A stretch of DNA of 7,881 nucleotides from Candidatus Bathyarchaeota archaeon (GCA_030671165.1 DAOVAG010000031.1:1-7881); one strand, 5' to 3'. Counted from the stretch's first letter, positions 1 through 6,644 are shown. Numbers and translations: made by a program. Notes: generated by a model from the sequence alone, not told the origin.

Positions 1-2
1 GC

Positions 3-104
3 CAGACTTCATTTTGTATAGTGATGATTAGTCCCAATGGTATTTGTATATCGATCAATATGGAGAGTAATATTCCACTTTTAGTAAAAAATGTAGTTAA
101 TTAG
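3..104 (+). CDS. possible C-terminal end of an unidentified gene entering from the left
   Basis: Reading frame 3 of the plus strand is open from the window edge to a TAG at 102-104. It would encode 33 residues ending in IPLLVKNVVN. Codon third positions are AT-rich, as in the confirmed genes. If real, it is the tail of a longer gene convergent with the tRNA thiolase, with 76 nt between the two stops. The fragment is too short to recognise. The minus strand is also open in the same codon register from about position 100 to the edge, so chance openness is possible. No function is proposed. Confidence 0.25.
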   Translation, partial: QTSFCIVMISPNGICISINMESNIPLLVKNVVN

Positions 105-180
105 AAAACTCCGCAATAAAGAAAAATCCATCTAATTGATAGTTATTAAGGCGATTATTACATTCAAGGAAAACAGAAAA

Positions 181-1131
181 TTATGATAATTTCGGCTTTT
201 GTAACTCCAATCCAAGAGATAAAATTATGTTACAAGACCTACAGGTTTTTCCTGATGTAGGTTCATGGCATATCGTACATTGATTTATTTTATTTTTTAG
301 TTCTCCACGTCCTAGTTTATCCTCTATTTTTTCGAAGGTTTGGAAGATGTTAAATTTAATACCTGCATGCTTCGCTTCTAAGTAGTCAAGAAATCGCCGC
401 ACATCACTTCTCATAGAGGTTTCCATGTAGGGGCAAGAGATCGATTGAAATCTAATCTCTTTTAAATAAGCATAAAAAGCCACATCTTTTTCAGGGAGAT
501 GACATAAAGGTTTTACTCTTTCTACAAATCCACTTCTCTTACCATCTAAAACAGATCCCATCCTACGCATTTGATCTATGTCCCCTCGAAGAAGATTCAT
601 GACCATGGATTGGACTTCATCGTCTAAATTATGGCCAGTTGCCAGCTTTGATGCATAAACATTTTTAGCAGCTAGGTTTAAGGCTTTTCTCCGTAATATT
701 CCACAGTAAGAACATGATGTTAACTTTCCTCTAGATTCTGATGTCTTGACGATATCATCTAAGTCGTATCCGAATAATTCCTTAAAGGAGTAAGTGTAAT
801 GTTCTATCTTAAGTGCTTGGCACTGTTCATCAGCAAATTGAACTGCTTCAGATCTATACTTGGAGATACCTTCATCAATTGTTATCGCTATAAGTTCAGA
901 TTTTGGGAACTTCTTCTCAATTTTATTTAAGATGTAGAGAAGAGAAAGACTGTCTTTACCTCCTGATACAGCAATCGCTATCCGATCATTAGGTGTAAAC
1001 ATTCTATATTTAGTAATTGTATGTGTAACATTACTCTCGATGGATTTAATGTAACATTTCCTACAAAATCTTTTTCCTGAATAAGAACGGAAGTAAATAG
1101 CCTCCTTTGTACAGAATGAACACTTTTTCAA
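181..1131 (-). CDS. TtuA/Ncs6-family tRNA 2-thiolation protein
   Basis: This is a 316-residue cytosolic ATP pyrophosphatase of the TtuA/Ncs6 (TIGR00269-like) family. These enzymes adenylate a tRNA uridine and replace its 2-oxygen with sulfur, usually taking sulfur from a ubiquitin-like carrier protein. The sequence shows an N-terminal zinc finger (C4xxC7, C23xxC26), the PP-loop SGGKDS at 56-61, C140-SY-C143, the motif ATGHNLDDE at 164-172, a lone C233, and a C-terminal zinc finger (C285xxC288, C297xxC300). C140, C143 and C233 correspond to the three cysteines that hold a catalytic [4Fe-4S] cluster in the family. The start is TTG, supported by AAGGTG five bases upstream. The gene lies 20 nt after the M50 protease gene and is probably co-transcribed. 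Target position is unresolved: U54 (TtuA) or wobble U34 (Ncs6/NcsA) are both possible. Confidence 0.93.
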   Translation of the reverse strand: MKKCSFCTKEAIYFRSYSGKRFCRKCYIKSIESNVTHTITKYRMFTPNDRIAIAVSGGKDSLSLLYILNKIEKKFPKSELIAITIDEGISKYRSEAVQFADEQCQALKIEHYTYSFKELFGYDLDDIVKTSESRGKLTSCSYCGILRRKALNLAAKNVYASKLATGHNLDDEVQSMVMNLLRGDIDQMRRMGSVLDGKRSGFVERVKPLCHLPEKDVAFYAYLKEIRFQSISCPYMETSMRSDVRRFLDYLEAKHAGIKFNIFQTFEKIEDKLGRGELKNKINQCTICHEPTSGKTCRSCNIILSLGLELQKPKLS

Positions 1132-1136
1132 TTAAA

Positions 1137-1142
1137 CACCTT
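1137..1142 (-). promoter_or_regulatory. Shine-Dalgarno site that supports a TTG start
   Basis: On the minus strand this reads AAGGTG, followed by five bases and TTG at 1131-1129. It matches the GGTGA-type sites of other genes here. It supports the TTG as a genuine start, which keeps the first zinc-finger cysteine at residue 4. It sits inside the 20-nt gap after the M50 gene, so translation of the second cistron is probably initiated directly. Confidence 0.7.
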
Positions 1143-1151
1143 ACAAGAATA

Positions 1152-2288
1152 CTAAATAGGGCTTATTCCATATGTAGCGAATGAAAACAGGAAATTTAAA
1201 GCAATAAACGTGAGGAAGATTAAATTAATTATAATTCTTGTTTCCTTAATCCGTTTCTTCATTTTTACCTTTAAAATAGCATAAATGAAGTTTTCTCCAT
1301 CTAATGGAAAGAGAGGTATCATATTAAAAATCGCTAAGTTAATCATTATCATAGACATCCAATTCAATACCATATGTACCTGATAGGATAATTGAGTGTT
1401 TATCTCTCCAACACGCATAGCATAATAGTCTATTAAACCACGAACTCCTATTATACCCCTACTAGCGTTTTCTACACTAGATGTCGTTACAATATTTCTA
1501 ATCCCATTTGATGTCTCAATCACCAAAAGAGTTTCAGGTTCCACATTGGTCATGAAGAATATGAATTCTGATACGCTACTTGTCTTACTCCCATTAACAC
1601 TGACTATAACATCCCAAGGTTGAATACCAGCATTAGAGGCGGGACCTTCTGTTTGTACATCCATGATTAATACCCCTGAATTGGGCATAAAGAGAGCAAA
1701 TGTAAGCAACATAGCTAACAACCCCACAATCATGTTACTCAATGAACCGACAGAGATAATTCTCAATTTGGATACTAAAGAAGCCTTATCAAATACCTTA
1801 TCATCAGGTTCAACAAATCCTCCAAATGTTATCGGAGCTACAACTATTCCGGAAGATTTTACTGGAATTTTCTCTAAAAATGCGATTATACCATGTGACA
1901 GTTCATGAATTGTAACTGCGGGAGCTATAGCAATTAAAATGTAAGGAAACCATCCTAAGCTTACAGTTATTCCTGGAAGAAGAGGTACCATCGCTGAAGC
2001 TTCTTGAGGTATATAGAGGAATCGATATAGATTGAGAGTTAGGAAGTATATGGCAAGAACTATCTCGATGCATCCCACTATGATTCCTATGTTAGAGAAG
2101 CCCCGCCATAATCTCGGTTTCGACTGAGCCGTTTTCTTCAGGAAGTTATTAAGTTTTGTCGTTCTAAACATAATATAGAGAGGATTTACCTCTAAATTAT
2201 CCTTCTTTAGAGATAAACGTTGAAATATTAGATATACGCAAATCCAGATCGCAAAGAGAACAAAAAGTAATTCTAAAGGTTCCATCAT
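1152..2288 (-). CDS. M50-family site-2-type intramembrane metalloprotease with PDZ domain
   Basis: A 378-residue multi-pass membrane protein of the site-2 protease family, which cleaves transmembrane segments of substrate proteins within the bilayer. Hydrophobic segments are seen at about 5-22, 66-90, 108-138, 178-200, 308-328 and 350-372. The zinc motif HELSH at 128-132 lies in the third segment, with H128 and H132 as ligands and E129 as catalytic base. G181xxxN185 follows, and FPLDG at 327-331 supplies the third ligand D330. Between the catalytic halves, residues about 203-285 form a PDZ-like region (ASNAGIQPWDVIVSVNG). All expected active-site residues are present, so it should be active. 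The substrate is unknown. The gene starts with two consecutive ATG codons. The tRNA thiolase gene follows after 20 nt, probably in the same transcript. Confidence 0.93.
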   Translation of the reverse strand: MMEPLELLFVLFAIWICVYLIFQRLSLKKDNLEVNPLYIMFRTTKLNNFLKKTAQSKPRLWRGFSNIGIIVGCIEIVLAIYFLTLNLYRFLYIPQEASAMVPLLPGITVSLGWFPYILIAIAPAVTIHELSHGIIAFLEKIPVKSSGIVVAPITFGGFVEPDDKVFDKASLVSKLRIISVGSLSNMIVGLLAMLLTFALFMPNSGVLIMDVQTEGPASNAGIQPWDVIVSVNGSKTSSVSEFIFFMTNVEPETLLVIETSNGIRNIVTTSSVENASRGIIGVRGLIDYYAMRVGEINTQLSYQVHMVLNWMSMIMINLAIFNMIPLFPLDGENFIYAILKVKMKKRIKETRIIINLIFLTFIALNFLFSFATYGISPI

Positions 2289-2291
2289 TTT

Positions 2292-2296
2292 TCACC
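2292..2296 (-). promoter_or_regulatory. Shine-Dalgarno site of the M50 protease gene
   Basis: On the minus strand this reads GGTGA (extended AAGGTGAA). It is 3 nt before the first ATG (2288-2286) and 6 nt before the second (2285-2283). The spacing seen for pelota (5 nt) makes the second ATG equally or more likely. The difference is one residue. Confidence 0.65.
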
Positions 2297-2320
2297 TTAA
2301 ACGAAAGCACTATTCTCAAA

Positions 2321-2366
2321 TCTTAAACTTTTATCACTTGACGAAGAATTCTCCCCTTTTTTATAG
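2321..2366 (-). promoter_or_regulatory. candidate promoter region for the M50-tRNA thiolase operon
   Basis: Two TATA-like elements lie upstream of the M50 gene on the minus strand: CTATAAAA near 2360-2366, and AAAAGTTTAAG near 2321-2331. The second resembles a purine-rich BRE followed by a TATA box and would put the transcript start near 2300, leaving a very short leader that still includes the ribosome site. Farther up, a T-rich run on the minus strand at about 2435-2440 (TTTTTC) could end the lysY transcript. These assignments are by eye in AT-rich sequence. Confidence 0.35.
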
Positions 2367-2485
2367 AAACACTCAAAACATTGAACTTTTTTACCCATTT
2401 AATAATCAGAATTCTCTATTCATCATTTTCAAAGAAAAATATTTAGTGTTTAATTGAACATGCTGAGTGACCCGGATGGTTATAT

Positions 2486-3592
2486 TCATTCATATAGGCT
2501 ACTTGGCACCATATCCATAAGCCTAGTAGCTTCATCTAAACCAAACATAATATTCATTGATTGTACAGCGTTACCTACATCACCCTTCATCAAATTGTCT
2601 AAAGCAGAAATAACACCAATCCTGCCACTTTCCGCATCAACGAAGAATCCTACATCGCAGAAGTTGGACCCGCGAACATACTTAACATCCGGAAGACTTC
2701 CAGGACCTCCAGTTTTTTTTGCCCTTATTCTTACAAATTGTTCATTTCTGTAAGCTTCTCTGAACACTTTCCAGAGCTCCTTCTCTTCTACAGTTCTATC
2801 AGGGAAAACATGACCAATACACTCAACTCCTCGCACCATTGGAATAGCAAACATTGATGCTGACAATTTGCTAGGATCAAATCCCAACTCTTGTCTGACC
2901 TCTGCTAAATGTCTATGTTTTTTAACATAGTATGGTCTCGCAACTCCTGATCTCTCAGAATGATGAGAAGCTCGTTTCGGTTCAGCTCCAGCTTCTGATG
3001 ATCCAGTCATAATATTGTAGACAATTGTAAAGTTCATGTATCCCTGTAGCTTAGTCAATGGATAACCCGCGAGAATCATCGCTGTTGAATTGCATCCAGG
3101 ACACGCTACATACTTTGCCTTCTTTAGCTCTTCTCTATGGAGCTCTGGTAAACCATAAACATACTCGTTAAGGAGGTCAGGTAAGGGGTGTTCCCTATTA
3201 TAATACTCTTTATATAATGCTGGATCTTTTAGACGGAAGTCAGCACTTGTATCGATTATCTTCGTATTGTAACCTACAAGATCTTTAGTTATGTTAAATG
3301 AAGCGCCTGAGGGGACACCGATAAAGACTACATCGCTCTCTCTCGCTTTATTCATTAGCGTCTTATTACCTTCAGTTAGAGCTGGATTCATGGGATCATA
3401 CAATGAAAATTTTAAGTCTGTTAAACCTAGTAGATTAGGGTGTTCTCTATGAATGGGTTTTCCTACCAATTTTCTTCTCCTAGTTGTTGCAAATTGAAGT
3501 TCTACATTTTTGTGTCTGGTTAGTACCTCTAATAGACTAAGTCCTGTGTATCCTGTTCCACCAATTATTCCTGCTTTAATAATTCGCGTCAT
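2486..3592 (-). CDS. lysY: LysY/ArgC-type semialdehyde-forming reductase (LysW-carrier pathway)
   Basis: A 368-residue NADPH-dependent reductase of the ArgC/LysY family. It reduces an acyl phosphate to a semialdehyde in arginine biosynthesis or in the alpha-aminoadipate route to lysine. The N-terminal Rossmann motif is GIIGGTGYTG at 8-17. The catalytic cysteine is C167 in CPGCNST, and the histidine motif HRHLAE is at 226-231. Conserved blocks RGSNFCDVG (308-316) and DNLMKGDVGNAVQ (332-344) follow. Two signs favour the LysW-linked subgroup (LysY) over classical ArgC: N after the catalytic Cys instead of Y, and ASHHSERSG at 208-216. In many archaea such an enzyme serves both lysine and arginine synthesis, so the substrate is not fixed. 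LysW, LysX and LysZ are not in the window. The ATG has GAGATGAT five bases upstream. Confidence 0.92.
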   Translation of the reverse strand: MTRIIKAGIIGGTGYTGLSLLEVLTRHKNVELQFATTRRRKLVGKPIHREHPNLLGLTDLKFSLYDPMNPALTEGNKTLMNKARESDVVFIGVPSGASFNITKDLVGYNTKIIDTSADFRLKDPALYKEYYNREHPLPDLLNEYVYGLPELHREELKKAKYVACPGCNSTAMILAGYPLTKLQGYMNFTIVYNIMTGSSEAGAEPKRASHHSERSGVARPYYVKKHRHLAEVRQELGFDPSKLSASMFAIPMVRGVECIGHVFPDRTVEEKELWKVFREAYRNEQFVRIRAKKTGGPGSLPDVKYVRGSNFCDVGFFVDAESGRIGVISALDNLMKGDVGNAVQSMNIMFGLDEATRLMDMVPSSLYE

Positions 3593-3620
3593 ATATGATC
3601 ATCTCTACGAAATTAGAGAA

Positions 3621-3641
3621 TATACTTAAAACCTTTTATTA
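3621..3641 (-). promoter_or_regulatory. candidate BRE/TATA promoter of lysY
   Basis: The minus strand reads AAAAGGTTTTAAGTATA, an A-rich BRE-like tract leading into a TATA-like box. It lies in the 71-nt gap after the nucleotidyltransferase gene. A start about 26 nt downstream would fall near 3600, at or just upstream of the GAGATGAT ribosome site (3605-3598), giving a very short leader. A second AT-rich box slightly upstream (about 3640-3650) would leave more leader. lysY may therefore be transcribed separately from pelota. Confidence 0.4.
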
Positions 3642-3663
3642 AAATAAGTTTAGGTTACATTTT

Positions 3664-4374
3664 CTATTCATTCTTAAGCCTTCTTCGAATAATGGGATTT
3701 GAAGCAGCTAATTTTCTTAAGATGTTCTCAAAAGTCTCTTCCTGCTCTAAATGAACTGAGAGAACGATTCCTGTTCTCCCCACCTTTTTACGGCGCTTTA
3801 AGACTCTCATTCTCTCTCTGATAATATCGAGACTAATCCCAACTATTCTCGCTACTTCTCTTTCTCTATAATGGATTGAAGACTCCATATGTCCTTGCTC
3901 AGTTGGTTCAATTAACATTAACCTTTTACTGCACCCAGGCACTCGATTATCTACTCTCAGAGCATCGATCTCTAGGTAACCCCCAAATTTATAAAATTCA
4001 CGTTCTAAAGCTCTAAAAGTTGCAAGAGGAAAAGTTATACACATCTTCTCTTCAATATCTAAAAAAATATGTGCTTTTGGAGTAGAGTTCGGTGTCGCTT
4101 GAGCAATTATTCTCTTGTAGATTTCAAAACCACTACTTGTTAAAGCTAACTCGATTGAATGAGAAGATAAAATGTAAGGGATAATAATGTCAATATCACT
4201 TTTAGGAGTTACATCACCTCTAACTACACTCCCATATATTCCAGAAATTATTCCTTTAAAGGCTAAGGCATCCATAATTTCGATACTTTTCTCTCTTAAT
4301 CTTTCTAGTAATTTCCAGTGAGAAGAATTATACACAACTTCAATCTTATCACCGTAACTTGAGTCCAGTCCCAT
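3664..4374 (-). CDS. archaeal nucleotidyltransferase-domain protein of unknown substrate
   Basis: A 236-residue protein from the ATG chosen here. It belongs to an archaeal family of predicted nucleotidyltransferases (COG1665-like, from memory) with no role known to me. The polymerase-beta-type signature is GSVVRGDVTPKSDIDI at 48-63: the GS motif, then the metal-binding pair D60 and D62. Other conserved-looking blocks are QATPNSTPKAHIFLD (92-106) and REFYKFGG (125-132). RLMLIEPTEQGHMESS follows at 151-166. Residues 172-200 (EVARIVGISLDIIRERMRVL, then KRR) look like a helix-turn-helix. The frame can be extended 15 codons to a TTG at 4419, but no good ribosome site precedes it. The ATG has AAGGAAG four bases from its GGA, and the upstream 15 residues look non-conserved. 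It follows pelota on the same strand, which suggests an RNA-related role as inference only. Confidence 0.85.
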   Translation of the reverse strand: MGLDSSYGDKIEVVYNSSHWKLLERLREKSIEIMDALAFKGIISGIYGSVVRGDVTPKSDIDIIIPYILSSHSIELALTSSGFEIYKRIIAQATPNSTPKAHIFLDIEEKMCITFPLATFRALEREFYKFGGYLEIDALRVDNRVPGCSKRLMLIEPTEQGHMESSIHYREREVARIVGISLDIIRERMRVLKRRKKVGRTGIVLSVHLEQEETFENILRKLAASNPIIRRRLKNE

Positions 4375-4461
4375 TACTTCCTTTTGAGCTATCACTTTAT
4401 GAGAAATAAAACCAAACAAGAACTAATTCCAAAATAAACACGCAGAAAGCATCAAATTCTT

Positions 4462-4480
4462 TCATATAATATATTATTGT
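4462..4480 (-). promoter_or_regulatory. candidate TATA region for the nucleotidyltransferase gene
   Basis: The minus strand contains AATAATATATTATATG, including a perfect 12-bp palindrome (ATAATATATTAT, 4466-4477). It is the most TATA-like stretch in the 135-nt gap after pelota. It would place a transcript start near 4445, with a leader of about 70 nt to the ATG at 4374. The palindrome may be a by-product of the AT-only composition. Confidence 0.4.
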
Positions 4481-4509
4481 CTCCAATGAAACTACGCTAA
4501 CTTCTTTAA

Positions 4510-5589
4510 CTAAGTAATTGAATAACGGAGGAGAGCAGCCAGTCCACCTAAACCCACTAATTGTTTACCTGCTTCAAATTTGGTATTTATTATCATTATT
4601 CTCCCTCCAATTTTCTCCACCTTCCGCATTAGATCCTCAATACTCTTCCTCTCTTCATCTCTTTCTTTTCTTAACAATTCATCTGCTACCAACAATAATT
4701 TAACAGCCCCAGTATTTATCGCATTCTCCACATCCATTTGACCATAAGTAACTTTATCTTGGTTGGCTCCAAGTCGAGAAAGGACTTCATTTACAACTTT
4801 TGTTTCTTCAATAACTCTTCCTTCTTTCACAACCTTATCGAGAACACCACTACGGATAGCTTCTTTAACCCCTGCAATCCCCCCATTTCCAACTGTTCTA
4901 ACAGCTTTAATAACACCAAAAAGTTTTGGTTGCTCTATCCGAATATATTTTACTAAATCTTCTTTCCAAAATCCGGGACCTATAATAGATAATAATCCTT
5001 GTGTATTTTTCCAAACTAAATCTAAAACCTGTAATATTGTTTTAAAATACTTTGAAATAGCAGGACCCCTCTTTTCAAAGTCCCGTTTACTCGGTAATTT
5101 AGCCCTAATTTCAGCTTTAATGTCTATACCATGTTGTTGTAAAAGAGCTATACAGCATTCATCACCATCGATAGAAACTACTATGATGGGGTGTGTTATT
5201 ATTTTACTTGCCTTTCTTATCCGCTCAATGTCATGGTTAAGCCAAACTTCCTTGGAAATCGTCATTGGTCTTCTAAGAGGAATGTTTATTGTATGATGAC
5301 TCCCCATTATACCATATCTCTCCGGAGCTTCAATCACTATACCATGAATTCTTAACCGGTCCATCTCTCTTTGAAAAGTGACACTATCGACACATATTCC
5401 AATAAACATAGATACTCGTCTACCTTTAGTGGGACGGGCAGCTTCTTCTTCAACTTTAATAACTCTAGTACTTCGTGCAAAAACTTGATCGTTTTTATTG
5501 ATTACATTATATAATACCCAAAGATCATCAATATTTTTAGGAATCACTTTCATAATGCCCTTTTTTCTGTCAAAGGATATCAACTGCAT
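4510..5589 (-). CDS. pelA: Pelota (aPelota), ribosome rescue factor
   Basis: A 359-residue archaeal Pelota/Dom34. With the GTPase aEF1A and then ABCE1, it recognises ribosomes stalled on mRNA and promotes subunit dissociation in the cytosol. It resembles release factor aRF1 but lacks the NIKS and GGQ motifs. The N-terminal Sm-like domain (about 1-130) opens with MQLISFDRKKG and DDLWVLYNVI. The central RNase H-like domain (about 133-262) holds PGFWKEDL at 205-212 and VGNGGIAGVKEA at 233-244. The C-terminal eL30-like domain (about 263-359) holds VTYGQMDVENA and GLGGLAALLRYSI. Length and blocks match the family. A longer frame begins at a TTG (5601), but GGTGA lies between that TTG and the ATG, and the family begins at this Met. 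It is divergent from hjc. Confidence 0.96.
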   Translation of the reverse strand: MQLISFDRKKGIMKVIPKNIDDLWVLYNVINKNDQVFARSTRVIKVEEEAARPTKGRRVSMFIGICVDSVTFQREMDRLRIHGIVIEAPERYGIMGSHHTINIPLRRPMTISKEVWLNHDIERIRKASKIITHPIIVVSIDGDECCIALLQQHGIDIKAEIRAKLPSKRDFEKRGPAISKYFKTILQVLDLVWKNTQGLLSIIGPGFWKEDLVKYIRIEQPKLFGVIKAVRTVGNGGIAGVKEAIRSGVLDKVVKEGRVIEETKVVNEVLSRLGANQDKVTYGQMDVENAINTGAVKLLLVADELLRKERDEERKSIEDLMRKVEKIGGRIMIINTKFEAGKQLVGLGGLAALLRYSIT

Positions 5590-5594
5590 TCTTC

Positions 5595-5599
5595 TCACC
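5595..5599 (-). promoter_or_regulatory. Shine-Dalgarno site that fixes the pelota start
   Basis: On the minus strand GGTGA is followed by five bases and ATG at 5589-5587. The site overlaps the first codons of the longer TTG/GTG-initiated frame, so those codons act as the ribosome site rather than as the start. Confidence 0.8.
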
Positions 5600-5655
5600 A
5601 AGGGTTTTAATATCGAGTCTCTTTTGCATGAAAAACAATGTTAAGTTCTATTTAG

Positions 5656-5667
5656 ATTTATAATAAG
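5656..5667 (-). promoter_or_regulatory. candidate TATA box for pelota
   Basis: The minus strand reads CTTATTATAAAT. It would place the transcript start about 26 nt downstream, near 5633, with a leader of roughly 44 nt before the ATG. It is the best TATA-like match on this strand of the 184-nt divergent region. Confidence 0.4.
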
Positions 5668-5720
5668 AATACATATTATACTTTAGGACTAAGAAAAATA
5701 ACTTCGTCTATGAATGTTGA

Positions 5721-5738
5721 TATAATATTGAATATAAC
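5721..5738 (+). promoter_or_regulatory. candidate TATA region for hjc-rimI
   Basis: The plus strand carries two overlapping AT-rich boxes, TATAATAT (5721-5728) and AATATAAC (5731-5738). Either would put a start around 5748-5760, a short distance before the ribosome site GGAAGGT (5760-5766) of hjc. Which one is used cannot be told by eye. Confidence 0.4.
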
Positions 5739-5773
5739 AGCAAATAATCTACGTAATCTGGAAGGTTAAACGG

Positions 5774-6193
5774 ATGAGAGGTATACAGGCCGAGAGAAAT
5801 CTTGTACGGCAGTTATGGAAGAAAGGTTTCGCTGTAATGAGAGCTCCTTCTTCAGGCTCCTCAACGAAAATGGATAGACCTGATATAATTGCAGGAAACA
5901 AGATTAAGGGATTACAATTTGCAATTGAAGTAAAGACCACTCTCAAAGAATGCCTGTACATAAAAGAAAAGTCAATTAAACAGTTGGTTGAATTTTCTCA
6001 ACGCTTTGGCTGTCAATCTATTTTAGCGATAAAATTTAAGGGGAGGAGAAGAAATTGGATTTTTATAAAACCTGATCAATTATCATTCACTCCTTCGCTG
6101 AATTATAAAATCACTTTTCGAAATGCTTTACGATTCGGTATAGATTTTAAAACACTCATCAAGGAAGGGAAACAGACAAAAATATATCATTGA
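5774..6193 (+). CDS. hjc: Holliday junction resolvase Hjc
   Basis: A 139-residue archaeal Hjc, a nuclease-fold homodimer that cuts four-way DNA junctions during recombination and restart of stalled forks. The N-terminus fits the family pattern GxxxERxLVxxLxxxGFAVMRAPSSGS. Putative catalytic and binding residues are all present: E7, R8, R23, D37 in RPDIIAG, and E52 and K54 in AIEVK. These correspond to the ExnD-ExK nuclease site. The 139-residue length is slightly above that typical of Hjc; the basic C-terminal tail (about 120-139) is less conserved. The ATG follows GGAAGGT with a 7-nt spacer. The rimI gene starts 10 nt after the stop, so the two form an operon. Hjc is transcribed away from pelota. 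Confidence 0.95.
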   Translation: MRGIQAERNLVRQLWKKGFAVMRAPSSGSSTKMDRPDIIAGNKIKGLQFAIEVKTTLKECLYIKEKSIKQLVEFSQRFGCQSILAIKFKGRRRNWIFIKPDQLSFTPSLNYKITFRNALRFGIDFKTLIKEGKQTKIYH

Positions 6194-6203
6194 AGTTATT
6201 TTA

Positions 6204-6644
6204 ATGGAAGAAATTAAGATCCGTACAGTTTTTTCAAGCGAATTAGCTACTGTTCATAAAATAGAAAAGATTTCTTTTAAGAATCCCTATCCATTACCAT
6301 TCATCGAATCTCTCTACTTTTGGAATCCTAAGGCATTCCTCGTAGCAGTGAAAAAGGAAGAGGTGGTTGGCTATATTATTGCATCTACCCAGACAGATGT
6401 TGGTCTAATTATTTCAATTGCCGTTATTCCTTCTGAAAAGAGAAAAGGAATTGGTAAGAGTTTAATAACTGCAATTATTCATTTTTTGAAAGATATTGGA
6501 ATGAATTCAGTCAGATTAGAAGTAAGGCGTAGTAATATAAATGCACAAAAATTTTATGAAGCATTAGGATTTGAATTTACCCATACAGTACACTTATACT
6601 ACAGAAATGAGGACGCATTTGTTTATTTCAAGTTTCTAAATTAA
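6204..6644 (+). CDS. rimI: RimI-like GNAT N-terminal acetyltransferase
   Basis: A 146-residue single-domain GNAT protein resembling archaeal RimI/Ard1, which transfers acetyl from acetyl-CoA to the alpha-amino group of protein N-termini. The acetyl-CoA binding stretch is SIAVIPSEKRKGIGKSL (71-87), with the pyrophosphate loop KRKGIG at 79-84. The second diagnostic block is LEVRRSN at 105-111, then YEALGF at 118-123. The C-terminal YYRNEDAFVYF (132-142) matches the YYxxxEDA pattern of RimI, and NPYP at 27-30 fits the substrate loop. The ribosome site before the ATG is weak (GAAGTTAT), so translation may be coupled to hjc, whose stop is 10 nt upstream. The substrate range cannot be read from sequence, and a more specialised GNAT role is possible. 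Confidence 0.9.
   Translation: MEEIKIRTVFSSELATVHKIEKISFKNPYPLPFIESLYFWNPKAFLVAVKKEEVVGYIIASTQTDVGLIISIAVIPSEKRKGIGKSLITAIIHFLKDIGMNSVRLEVRRSNINAQKFYEALGFEFTHTVHLYYRNEDAFVYFKFLN

Noticed and set aside
21..27. GTGATGA resembling a C box on the plus strand
   Set aside because: No CTGA follows within a plausible distance, and it lies in a possible coding tail.
1663..1908. 81-codon plus-strand open frame
   Set aside because: Antisense to the M50 protease, covering the HELSH region and part of the PDZ domain; explained by the codon composition of that gene.
2406..2426. C/D-box RNA look-alike on the minus strand (ATGATGA then CTGA)
   Set aside because: The C box and one CTGA are suitably spaced, but no C' and final D box follow, so a full C/D guide RNA is not supported.
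2454..2753. 99-codon plus-strand open frame
   Set aside because: Mostly antisense to the conserved C-terminal part of lysY, with no ribosome site or family resemblance.
4518..4956. Two plus-strand frames of 61 and 72 codons
   Set aside because: Both are antisense to the C-terminal part of pelota and have no supporting signals.
4763..5296. 177-codon plus-strand open frame
   Set aside because: It lies wholly antisense to pelota, whose domains and length are complete. The translation is Ser/Thr/Ile-rich with no recognisable domain.
5749..5961. 70-codon minus-strand frame
   Set aside because: Antisense to the Hjc active-site region, which is clearly coding on the plus strand.
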